DNA of 64,000 bases, taken from NCBI GenBank assembly GCA_009746045.1, contig RPFO01000156.1, positions 1,793,381 through 1,857,380 on the forward strand. Direction: 5' to 3'. Origin of the DNA: Mesostigma viride (Eukaryota; Streptophyta; Mesostigmatophyceae; Mesostigmatales; Mesostigmataceae). A model generated the notes under the pieces. That model had not been told where the DNA came from. It did no database searches and saw nothing but the letters and a program-made list of their open reading frames with translations. The translations under genes and the position numbers were made by a program. Of the stretch, positions 55,221 to 63,140 are shown piece after piece. The first letter of the stretch is position 1, and each line of letters begins with the position of its first letter.

Positions 55221-56121
55221 GGTCGTGGTATACCATATGCCAAGAAAGTTTCTGGCGCTCTGTAAGCGCGCATTGTCGCGTGCTGAGACAAGTCAGCACC
55301 AGTGCTAACTTAATTCTGGCATAATTACACATTTTGTGTAGTTAGCAGATGGCTATGTGACAACCGTGTCTCAAGCCTTAACTAAGTTGACATAAATGGC
55401 AACTTAATTCTATCATCCCCGAATGCACACTCGCGGCTCGCGGTCCGGCGCGGTCGTCAGGGTGGGCGGAGATAATTTACCGCGCTCGATAGGCGAGCGG
55501 GCCGGGTGGCGGTGGACCGGCTCGGGCGAACTGGGTCCACCGCGGTAGCGGGTGCGCGAGGGAGGGGGCGCGGCGGGGCCGGGAGGGGGGTCGACGGTTG
55601 GAACTCGGTCCCGAAGTCCGTCCACCGTGGGGGGTGGGAAAGGGCCGCGAGGGGGTGATGGTTTAACTCGTCGGGCGGGAGGGCCGGGAGGGGGGGTGAC
55701 GGTGGACGCAGTTCGATGGACGCAGTTGAAATTTTTTTTTGGAGGGGAGGGTTTTTTTGAAAGGGGTATACGGGTGGGTGTATGCATCATGGGGTGATGA
55801 TCATGGGGTCATCATCACGGGGTGACGGAAGGGATGGCTTTTCATTCCCCATAACTTTTATGCTCTTGAAAAAAAAAAGAAAAAAAGAACTGGGTCCATC
55901 GAACTGCGTCCACTTCGACTGTCGAGAACCCCGTCTGGGAGGGTCTTTTATTCCGCGGGGCCGCGAGAGGGTCGTTTGGTCGTGCGACGGTGGACGCAGT
56001 TCGGTCCGGCGATGACGCGCGGGTCGGGTTTCTCGCGGGGTGACCGGCACCGGGAAGGGGGGCGGGTGGACCGCGTTCGTTCCGCTCCCGGTTTTATGTC
56101 CGCCTACATTGACATCGCGGC
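55221..56121. other. Non-coding, with dispersed GTGGACGCAGTTCG motifs
   Basis: 0.9 kb, very GC-rich from 55,430. The motif GTGGACGCAGTTCG or its complement is found at about 55,701, 55,714 (partial), 55,899 (complement) and 55,989, with looser forms GAACTGGGTCCACCG at 55,528 and 55,888. The proline-rich frames across it look like composition effects. May hold regulatory signals of the flanking viral genes. Confidence 0.5.
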
Positions 56122-56451
56122 ATGTCTGTCGGTCTGGACCAGGTGCTAACGTGCTACCGGTGCGGCGGCTCAGTGGATCTCGAGGAGGCGTGGAACTCCT
56201 GCGAGGGCGAGCTCGTGCACTTGTACGTGCATTACTTGTACCAAGAGGGGCTCCAGGTGTTCCCGCCGCACATCGCGTGCCGAGAATGCGGAGAGGAGGC
56301 TATGGATGAATGCGGGTGCTGGTACGAGCGCATGAGTCTGGACGCCCTGCTCATACTCTGCAACCTCAAGGGGTCGCGGCTGCCGGAGATATGGCGATGG
56401 GCTCACCCCCATGATGTGACTGCTCATCATGAAAACACGGGAAATATTTAG
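56122..56451 (+). CDS. Small zinc-binding protein, viral region
   Basis: 109 codons from ATG 56122. Two CxxC pairs (CYRCGG near residue 11, and CRECG near 53 followed by CGCW) suggest a zinc ribbon or treble clef. The middle is EGELVHLYVHYLYQEGLQVFPPHIACRE-like, helix and strand. Giant viruses carry many such short proteins. No function known to me. Confidence 0.55.
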   Translation: MSVGLDQVLTCYRCGGSVDLEEAWNSCEGELVHLYVHYLYQEGLQVFPPHIACRECGEEAMDECGCWYERMSLDALLILCNLKGSRLPEIWRWAHPHDVTAHHENTGNI

Positions 56452-56540
56452 TCAATAACTTGTAATTACCAAGCATGCAGCCACACTTTAATGACAAACA
56501 ATAAACGTTTACGATCGGCTGCGTGATAAACACTTGTCCC

Positions 56541-57269
56541 TCACGGACGCCAGGGGGGGGAGACCCTCCTGGCCACCCTCCTGGCTCTCTTCCTGGGCGC
56601 CGGCGTCTGAGCGTCCGACGCGCCCCAGTGGGGGTCACACGACCACCAGAGGGGGTCACACGAGACAGTGGCCGCGGTGATCGGCGGCGCGGTCCACTTG
56701 CCCGAGTCCCTCAGCTGGACCCACAAGGGCTCCCCCCAACCGGTGGGAGCGACCTTCTTCTCCTCCTCCTTGTCCCAATACGCCTTCCGGGCCTTGTCCC
56801 ATACCGCGACGGTCGGCATCGAGTACCAGCACACCAGCGTGTAATGCTCGGGTATGAGATTGCCGTGCCGCTGGACGGAGCCGACCCCGAGGTTCATCCT
56901 CATCTGGCGGTAGTAGTCGGTGTGGCCGGTGTCCAAATCGGCCCAGGGGTAGCACGCCGCCCAGTAGTAGGCGGTGATCCTGCGCATCTCGATGACCAGC
57001 GCGGTGATCCTCTGCACCTTCTCCGCCTCCTCCCTGTCATCGGACGTCTTCTGCAGGACGACCTCCAGACACTTGTAGACCTTGTGGAGTGACTTGCGGA
57101 TGACCCCGTATCGAGTGTCCCCGAACGCATCCCACTCGGGGGTGCCCTCCCTGTTCTTGATATCCGGGTCCGGCATACAGCACGCCGGATAGTTGTGGGG
57201 ATCCCACAGACTGCATCGCGACCGTGCAAGGGTGTGAACAGAGCAGAGAACACGCGTGTGAATTTTCAA
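56541..57269 (-). CDS. Protein of unknown function, viral region
   Basis: Open from 57,269. The better start may be the Met at about 57,176 (MPDPDIKNREG), which follows a cysteine-rich, unlikely stretch. Central part helical: EEAEKVQRITALVIEMRRI, YYWAACYPWADLDTG, then HYTLVCWYSMPTVAVWDKARKAYW. Basic C-terminal tail (PRKRARRVARRV). No match recognised. Compact spacing with neighbours fits a viral gene. Confidence 0.5.
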   Translation of the reverse strand: MKIHTRVLCSVHTLARSRCSLWDPHNYPACCMPDPDIKNREGTPEWDAFGDTRYGVIRKSLHKVYKCLEVVLQKTSDDREEAEKVQRITALVIEMRRITAYYWAACYPWADLDTGHTDYYRQMRMNLGVGSVQRHGNLIPEHYTLVCWYSMPTVAVWDKARKAYWDKEEEKKVAPTGWGEPLWVQLRDSGKWTAPPITAATVSCDPLWWSCDPHWGASDAQTPAPRKRARRVARRVSPPWRP

Positions 57270-57316
57270 TGCAATTAATCAACAAATTCAATCAAGACCC
57301 CATCACCACCAATATA

Positions 57317-57436
57317 ATGGAGGACACAGACCATGATTCGGCGACGACCGGCGTAAAACGACAATGTGAGGTTTTAAAATTACCTGCAGGCCTTGAAGGC
57401 CACCAGGAGCTCCCCCAGTGTGAGCTGGTTCCATGA
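57317..57436 (+). pseudogene. Start of a small ORF, probably cut by inserted sequence
   Basis: ATG 57317 opens a frame beginning MEDTDHDSATTGVKRQ, plausible as a viral gene start. After about 23 codons it enters the region that reads as an exon on the other strand, so the rest is likely not its own. Confidence 0.3.
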
Positions 57437-57577
57437 GGAGCTGGAAAAATTCCAGACATTGCTGATGGCCAGGTCCATGAAGGTCTGTACCATGACCCTG
57501 GCCCAGGCCCCCCTCTTCTTGGCCTGGAAGATCTTTAGAGGGTCATATTTACCCATCCTATCCCAGCTTGTACCCAT
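57385..57577 (-). CDS. Possible exon of an unrecognised gene
   Basis: On the minus strand, ATG 57577 starts MGKYDPLKIFQAKKRGAW-type sequence and continues with VQTFMDLAISNVWNF and LGELLVAFKAC. A good donor (CAG|GTAATT) follows at 57,384. An in-frame TAA directly precedes the ATG. The coding look and the donor suggest a cellular or transposon gene rather than a viral one. Next exon not found. Confidence 0.35.
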
Positions 57578-58546
57578 TTATCGTCCGCCGGGCTTCTAAC
57601 GGTTTCGATATTTCCCTGCCGCGTTCGCGGCGTCGTCGCGGCAAATCCGGCAAAGAAAGACGAATTCCGCTGCACTCGCTAAATTGTTGCCGCTGTTCCG
57701 CGCAATTCCTGGGCAGTAATTCAAGATTGCAATAAACAAGTGAGATAACACAACCGGCGAAAATCCTGTCACAAATAGTCATTAAAAGCCTGAACACACA
57801 CACACACACAGTCTCAAGAGGCACCCACCACTCCACAAGGGTATTTGTTGTGCTTTGTCCTTTTCCCCCCTCCCGGTAGACGCGGCGGCAATCTGGTAAC
57901 TGCAGCATGCATGCATGCCCATGGTTGGCGCGCGTCTGCCGCGTCCACCGTCGACCGGGCGCGTGTACGGCTGGAAACGCGAAATTGGCTGCTAGTACGA
58001 ATCCAGTGCAGTATATGTGGTACTGCCCCTTGTTTACCGCCGGTACTGTCAAGTGCACCGAGTATACCGCCGGTACTGCCCCAGTACCCAAAGTGTGGCT
58101 GATTCTGACCTCCGCCGGTCCAACCAGATTTTTCCCGCGTCTGGCGCGTGAGTCCCAAATTAGCAGGAGGTTTTTTGCTTGCATGACAACCCAACAAGAC
58201 ACTTCATAATAATGCCAAGAGGGCCAGAAGGAGGTGCAAGCGGCCAAGAACTGCAGCATTGAGAGTGCCCAGGGCTGATAAGCAGGGCCACTCTGAAAAT
58301 TGTTAATTGCTTTGAGTGATTCCTGCCGGCTTTACGATGTCGGCTTACGTTGCAGCCGGGTGAGTGCAAATGCGTCGAATTACGCGGCACGAATCGCGTT
58401 TCTTCCCGGATCGCTTAATGAATGGGGTTTCTTTTGCATGGATGGCCAGGTGTTTGCCTAGAGCTGCATGGATGGCATTCCGCCGCGACTGCTGATGAAA
58501 GACAGCCATGCATCCTCTCCTGTCACTCTTTTTGCCATGTGTGCAG
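57578..58546. other. No gene recognised; AC repeat at 57,792-57,807
   Basis: Mixed sequence. The minus-strand frame at 57,558-58,259 has no recognisable motif. Confidence 0.35.
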
Positions 58547-59304
58547 TGGGAAGAAGAGGAAAGTTCACCAGGCACCCAAGAATGCACAGGCACCTGTGCC
58601 AAGTGCCCTGGCTGCTAAGATGGGTGAGTTTTGCATGATCCGTTCTTTGCCGCGCTCGCGGCCCACCCTGCATGCAAAAGCTGCCTGTGAGCAGTCCAGT
58701 GACCCCCATGTTTGCCCTCCCTCAAAAGCTTGCTCACATTTTGACAGCCACCCCTGTGTGCTGGTGTGAATAATCGCGTCGTCCGCCGCGCTTGCGGCTT
58801 TTCATTGCTTGCTGAAGAGAGTAGTGCCCCCCATGTTTGCCCTGCCTCAGAAGCTTGCTCACAATTTGACACCCCCCCCTGTGTGCTGGTGTGAATAATC
58901 GCGTCGTCTGCCGCGCTTGCGGCTTCTCATTGCTTGCTGAAGGGGCAGCCCCTTCATGCCACGGGTGTTCGGTCACACAGTGTGGAATTTTTACGAGATT
59001 TCTGCTTTCTTCACCCCTTGTTGGGCGTTCCATCCTGTCACCCACAGTGCCCTACGCGCACTACGCGGCCCGAGACGAGTGGTTTCAAAGAATCGTGAAG
59101 GTGGAGGGGCGACTCAGGACGCCCATGGAGCAGTTTTTGTACTCCACCAAGGCGGTGGCAGACCTCACCACCCCCCTCGGCCTGGACTTCATCTGGACCC
59201 GCCACCCCGACCTTTTCCTGGATTTTGAAGTGTTCGATTTGCCAGAAGACCACCCCGCGTTCGTGGAGTGCGCCACTGGACGGTCTGCGACTCCCGTGCC
59301 GACG
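58547..59304 (+). CDS. Two exons of an unrecognised, host-like gene (partial)
   Basis: Exon 58547-58623 lies between a CAG acceptor and GTGAGT donor and encodes GKKRKVHQAPKNAQ..., a nuclear-localisation-like start. Exon 59048-59304 follows an ACCCACAG acceptor and ends before GTACGT. Phases match (AAKM then VPYAHYAARDEWFQRIVKV). The second exon is rich in conserved-looking residues (LDFIWTRHPDLFLDFEVFDLP). The family is not recognised and earlier and later exons are missing. Directly at the 3' donor begins the viral fibre gene on the other strand. Confidence 0.5.
58703..58949. repeat. Two-copy tandem repeat of about 124 bp
   Basis: 58,703-58,828 and 58,829-58,949 share ATGTTTGCCCT, AAGCTTGCTCACA and AATAATCGCGTCGTC. 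Located between the two host-like exons. Their sequence keeps open frames in several phases, which creates false long proteins. Confidence 0.85.
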
Positions 59305-60819
59305 GTACGTGACGGTCTTGGGCTCCGCGTACATCTCCCGCCACCCGTACAGCAAGGTGTTGGCATCCGTGACAGCCACCCCGTCGATGATTCTCAGGTC
59401 GTCGAACCCGATGGACCCCCCGCTGGCACCGTGGAGCAGCGACAGTGTCTGGCTTCCCGTCAGCGTGACGGTCTGCGGCGACACCGCCTGCGCCCCGTTG
59501 ACGTAGACGCTGGCCGAGGTGCCAGCGATGACCAGGGCCACCACGAGCGGGTCCGCTCCGACCACCGCGGTGCTCGATACCGACCCGCCGCTGTGTTTGA
59601 GCGCGACGTGCCCGTTGTTGAGCAGAACGATGCCGACGTCCCCGCTGAAAATGATGTCCTGTTCCCCGCTCACCGCCGACATGTCCGTTTGGGGAATCAC
59701 CTTCACGACGACGGTGTACGTCGCGGCGAGGGTCAGGTTGTCGACGGACGCGGTCCCGCTCACGATCAACATCCCGTTGTCCCAGGTGATGCCGCTCAGC
59801 AGATCGAAAGACCTGGCCCCGACGTTGCTGACGTCGGACCCGCCGGTGAACTCCCACCGGTAGGTGTCCGCCCCGCTCGCGAGCTGGGAGAGCAGCACCT
59901 CGGTCCCCGGCGCCTTCCTATCAGCCTGAGCGATGGTGCGAGAGATCATGAACTGGCCGCCCTCGAGGTGCCAATACGACCCGATGTACCCCCCCTTGTC
60001 CTGGTTGGTCTCGGCCGTCCCCATGTTCCATGTGAGGGCTCGCGGGCCGTACGCGGCGTTGCCGGCCACGAGGAGGCCGGCGCCGTCGCCCTTCACGTTA
60101 TCGACGGCGCCGTCCGCGAGAGTGATGGTCTTGTCGTCCACTTGCAGGTTGGTGGTCATGGTGTCGACGCTGTTCAGCACCCCGTCCACCTGCAGCTCGC
60201 CCACGATCCGGACCACGCCGCTCCCTGGGGCGATCTGCAGGTCGGTGTCGACGGGCGTGGTGATAACTCCCGTGTGCAAGTACAGGTCTTTGTCGACGCG
60301 GACGTCCACGGCCGCGCCTAGATGCAACGAATCCGCGTTGCTGGTCAGCGTGTCCGCAAAAACGGCGACGTCGCATACTTGGACGATGCCCGTCTGGGAC
60401 GACAGAGTGAGCGCCCCCGTGGTGGTGTTCACGGCGCCGTCCGCGAAGGTGACGTTCTCCACCCGCACGGCGTTGTCGGGGGCCGTGAGGGAGAGCGGGC
60501 CCGTGACGCTGCTGATTGTACTGCCGGATACCGTGACGTCCCCCACTCGCACGTTCGTCTCCCCGTCGATCGTCAACGTCCCGGGGGCGCTGATGGTGCT
60601 GTTTTGGAACGTGAAGCTCCCGAGGTCCACGGACGTGTCGTTCACGGAGAGGGTGCCCACTACCTGGACATTCCCTACGGTGGGCTGTAGAATGATGTTG
60701 GTGCCGGTGAGCGTGAGGTCCTTGTTGGTGGCGCTGGCTTCCGTGTCCCCCGCCACCTCGTTGGCGACGATGCGCTTCACCTTGGTGGTCCCCAGGTTCT
60801 CGCACAAGTAGGTCGTCAT
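59305..60819 (-). CDS. Viral fibre-like structural protein, beta repeats and LamG-like domain, 3' end lost
   Basis: From ATG 60819. Residues about 25-200 are imperfect repeats of roughly 35 residues with the pattern 'G.L.....V...DVT..GSTI' (for example TLTIDGETNVRVGDVTV and PLSLTAPDNAVRVENVTF), typical of beta-helical viral fibres. Residues about 330-500 resemble a LamG-type jelly roll: TYTVVVKVIPQ, IIFSGDVGIVLLNNGHVAL, ASVYVNGAQ and SIGFDDLRIIDG. The expected end is near TLLYGWREMYAE. No stop follows: the frame runs on to 59,038 through sequence that on the other strand is a host-like exon, so the last part is not viral. Likely a virion surface protein, not essential to assign further. Confidence 0.65.
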
Positions 60820-60862
60820 GGCGGCTGCTAGTCATACTAGTGCGAGGAAAAAAAGGGGCCGT

Positions 60863-61456
60863 TTATACCACACTCACGTTCTGCGTGGTCACGGAGCAGG
60901 TGCAGATGGGCGCGTTCCTCTCGAGCGCCATGTAGGGCCGCCTGCACACGCGGCACGTGGGGTATGCGTGCCCGGCCACGGGGGCATTCTCTTCGGCGCA
61001 CAGGATCTCGATCCACGTCGCCTTTGGGACCCGCGACATGGCAATGACCTCGTTCCTGCACGTGTGGACCACCTTGGTGGGCGTCTTTCCATCGTCGAGC
61101 GTCTTGATCATGAGCGCGCTCCCGTGGATCGGCTCCCCCAGTATCTGTGTGGCGAGACGGTTGTGCTTGCGCGGCTCCGACCCACCCACGTACACGCCTA
61201 CGGCCTTGCCCCACGTCTCCTTGCGCCTCGGACGGACGATGTCCATCAACTTGGGGGGGGCTTTGCCACCCAACAGCTTCCACACCTCGTGGTAGGAGAA
61301 GTCGGGGGGGAACCTGACGATCATGGCGGCGTTTCCGAACTCGGGGTCGACCAGTATGGCATTGGGGACATCCTCCTCGGCGGCCGCGGCTCCGTGCCCG
61401 TGGTTCGTGGCCCACTGTTCCATGTGCGACCAGAGCGCGCTCCCGAAAATATCCAT
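60863..61456 (-). CDS. Protein of unknown function with C-terminal zinc motif, viral region
   Basis: 197 codons from ATG 61456. Middle part ILVDPEFGNAAMIVRFPPDF and WKLLGGKAPP; the C-terminus has HTCRNEVIAMSRVPKATW and, near the end, CRVC...CTC, a probable metal site. Starts 26 bases from the oppositely directed gene at 61,483, so the two share a promoter. No family recognised. Confidence 0.55.
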   Translation of the reverse strand: MDIFGSALWSHMEQWATNHGHGAAAAEEDVPNAILVDPEFGNAAMIVRFPPDFSYHEVWKLLGGKAPPKLMDIVRPRRKETWGKAVGVYVGGSEPRKHNRLATQILGEPIHGSALMIKTLDDGKTPTKVVHTCRNEVIAMSRVPKATWIEILCAEENAPVAGHAYPTCRVCRRPYMALERNAPICTCSVTTQNVSVV

Positions 61457-61482
61457 GTGTGCTATCTAGTGAGGGTGGCGAA

Positions 61483-61914
61483 ATGAACCGCAGCAGGGGC
61501 GTGATCACCGCCGACCGAGCCTACAACATGTCTCGAGAATCCGCGCGGGGTAGCCGCATCACGGAGGACCGCATCATGCACACCGTGGAGACGGTGATCG
61601 AGTCGAGCGCGCGCCAGGGGCGGCAGTTCGCCTTCTACACGGTGCCGCTGTACCAGTTCGGGCTGCCCATCTACAAGGCCTCGGAGGTGGTGAAGCACGT
61701 CGGACGGCGGCTGACCCATCGCGGGTTCCGCGTCAAGCAGGTGGGGGAGAACATGGTGTACATCGAGTGGGGGCCGAATGGGGGGGAGAGCAAACCCAAG
61801 GCCCCGCCCCCCGCCAACGGAACCAAGGGGGGGACGAACGCGAGGGATTCGATACGCCGCCTGGCGCTCACCCTGCAACGGACCCGCGAGCGGTGTGGAT
61901 CAGCCACAAGATGA
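61483..61914 (+). CDS. Small giant-virus protein, DUF5759-like
   Basis: ATG 61483 is chosen over an upstream GTG frame. 143 codons. The core FAFYTVPLYQFGLPIYKASEVVKHV-type segment, then LTHRGFRVKQVGENMVYIEW, matches a small family seen across large DNA viruses ('y.VP.f..G.P.Y......y....L...GF.V.......YISW'), which I recall as DUF5759. The rest is a basic, disordered tail. Function unknown, but the family is a good marker of NCLDV origin. The last 47 bases overlap the convergent gene at 61,868. Confidence 0.65.
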   Translation: MNRSRGVITADRAYNMSRESARGSRITEDRIMHTVETVIESSARQGRQFAFYTVPLYQFGLPIYKASEVVKHVGRRLTHRGFRVKQVGENMVYIEWGPNGGESKPKAPPPANGTKGGTNARDSIRRLALTLQRTRERCGSATR

Positions 61915-62146
61915 GCAGGCCGAGGAGCGCGTCGCTCACGACGGCTTCCAGGTCGCAGTCCGCGACGTGGGGCAAGCCCAGTGCCGCGAAGACGGCGCGC
62001 GCGTGCTGGGCCAGCATGCCGCCTCGTCCGTACGTCACGGGACTGGGCTGTTGCGCGCCGCGGAACGGCCTGACCCCCGCCCACGCGGTGGACTGTTGTG
62101 GCGAGGCGAACGACCAGCTGGGATGGGCGAGTCTGAGGGATGTCAT
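61868..62146 (-). CDS. Small protein with C-terminal membrane segment, viral region
   Basis: 92 codons from ATG 62146. The C-terminal part (ALLGLLILWLIH) is a likely membrane helix. The rest has no motif. It fills the gap between two better supported genes, with a 47-base convergent overlap. A real gene is likely but not certain. Confidence 0.45.
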   Translation of the reverse strand: MTSLRLAHPSWSFASPQQSTAWAGVRPFRGAQQPSPVTYGRGGMLAQHARAVFAALGLPHVADCDLEAVVSDALLGLLILWLIHTARGSVAG

Positions 62147-62244
62147 GAGTGCGCTTATTACTATTGTGGCGATTAAATATCCGCGGCGTCTCAGTTGTAC
62201 CGTCGGTCACTCAGGCTATCCCCCCGGTCCAATACGTCGCCTGA

Positions 62245-62970
62245 TCACTCGTAATCCGCGGGCAACACCCCCGCCTTACGAAACTCGTCCACGGAATAGG
62301 CGGTCTTGTACCTCTTCGGCGGCCTCCTGGGAGCGACTTCGCTTATCCACCCCCGCGCCCTGTCCAAATATAGTTGGGTCTGGTAGTTCCTCTCGCGTTG
62401 ATTTTCGCCCCGGATGCTGTCTACTGCGGACGTTAAGATCTTTCTAGTCTCGATCGGTTCACTTATTTTCGCGCGGTCCAAATTATGTGTGTTAGCCGTG
62501 CTGTACCCCCCAAAGCTTCCAGGGTCCGGATACCATTCTATGGCGTCACCAAGCGCTTTCCTGAAAGCAACGGCATCTCCATCGACTCTCTTTTTGATAG
62601 TCTGGCGGGACGTGGAATCGGGGTGAGCATAACGGTAAGGCACGGGATCCCACGTCAGAGCCCCCCCGGCCCTCCGATTCTGTTTCTTGTTTTTGTGTCT
62701 CTCCATGACTTCACCGACTTCACCGTCTAGATCGTCATCTTCGCCATCTGCCCCCTCATCCGGCAGGTCCACAACTTGTTGATCCGGCAGGTCCACAACT
62801 TGTTCCCCCCCTTCCTGGTTATTCTGTTGAGCGTCGCGCCATCGCACCCGCGCGTTCACTGTGTGCTTACGAGACCGTCCAGCCTTGCCATGGCAACTAC
62901 AAAATTTGCTGCCTACCACCGCCCGGTTCTTGCATCTTTGGCGCTGTCTAGTGAGAGACTTGCACTTCAT
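62245..62970 (-). CDS. Protein with N-terminal C/H motif (DUF5763-like), viral region
   Basis: 241 codons from ATG 62970. The first 27 residues hold CKSLTRQRQRCKNRAV and FCSCHG, the pattern 'C...T..G..C.......yC..H' of a short zinc motif that is frequent in viral proteins and that I recall as DUF5763. Then an acidic linker with the repeated word QVVDLPD and a basic segment KNKKQNRR. The C-terminal 120 residues (WYPDPGSFGGYSTAN, RNYQTQLYLDRARGW) have no match. Confidence 0.6.
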   Translation of the reverse strand: MKCKSLTRQRQRCKNRAVVGSKFCSCHGKAGRSRKHTVNARVRWRDAQQNNQEGGEQVVDLPDQQVVDLPDEGADGEDDDLDGEVGEVMERHKNKKQNRRAGGALTWDPVPYRYAHPDSTSRQTIKKRVDGDAVAFRKALGDAIEWYPDPGSFGGYSTANTHNLDRAKISEPIETRKILTSAVDSIRGENQRERNYQTQLYLDRARGWISEVAPRRPPKRYKTAYSVDEFRKAGVLPADYE

Positions 62971-63140
62971 GAGGTCAATTACAGTTGCGTGATATAAAAA
63001 AAAGCATCTTTATTACCATTGACTTGGATCGGAGTAGTATTGCATAGGAAACACGAGGACCACAGCAAACATCCAATTGTGGCATGCACGCCAACCACCA
63101 ACCGGCCACGCGGGCACGGTGATAAACACAAAGGCGCCTC
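62971..63140. other. Intergenic spacer between viral genes
   Basis: 170 bases, AT-rich at its left (runs of A and T), downstream of the helicase gene and upstream of the C/H-motif gene. Could contain the promoter of the latter. Confidence 0.4.

Noticed and set aside
54234-55265. Plus-strand frame of 343 codons, Leu/Val-rich
   Set aside because: Antisense shadow of the coiled-coil gene; composition follows from its Lys/Glu codons.
55413-55790. Pro-rich minus-strand ORF of 125 codons
   Set aside because: No motif, and explained by GC-rich repeats of the intergenic region.
57558-58259. Minus-strand frame of 233 codons
   Set aside because: No recognisable domain and it crosses a dinucleotide repeat.
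58891-60321. Plus-strand frame of 476 codons across 58,891-60,321
   Set aside because: Only 59,048-59,304 looks coding; the remainder is the antisense of the fibre gene and the start is in an intron-like repeat.
60818-61486. Plus-strand frame of 222 codons
   Set aside because: Antisense of the better supported zinc-motif gene at 60,863-61,456.
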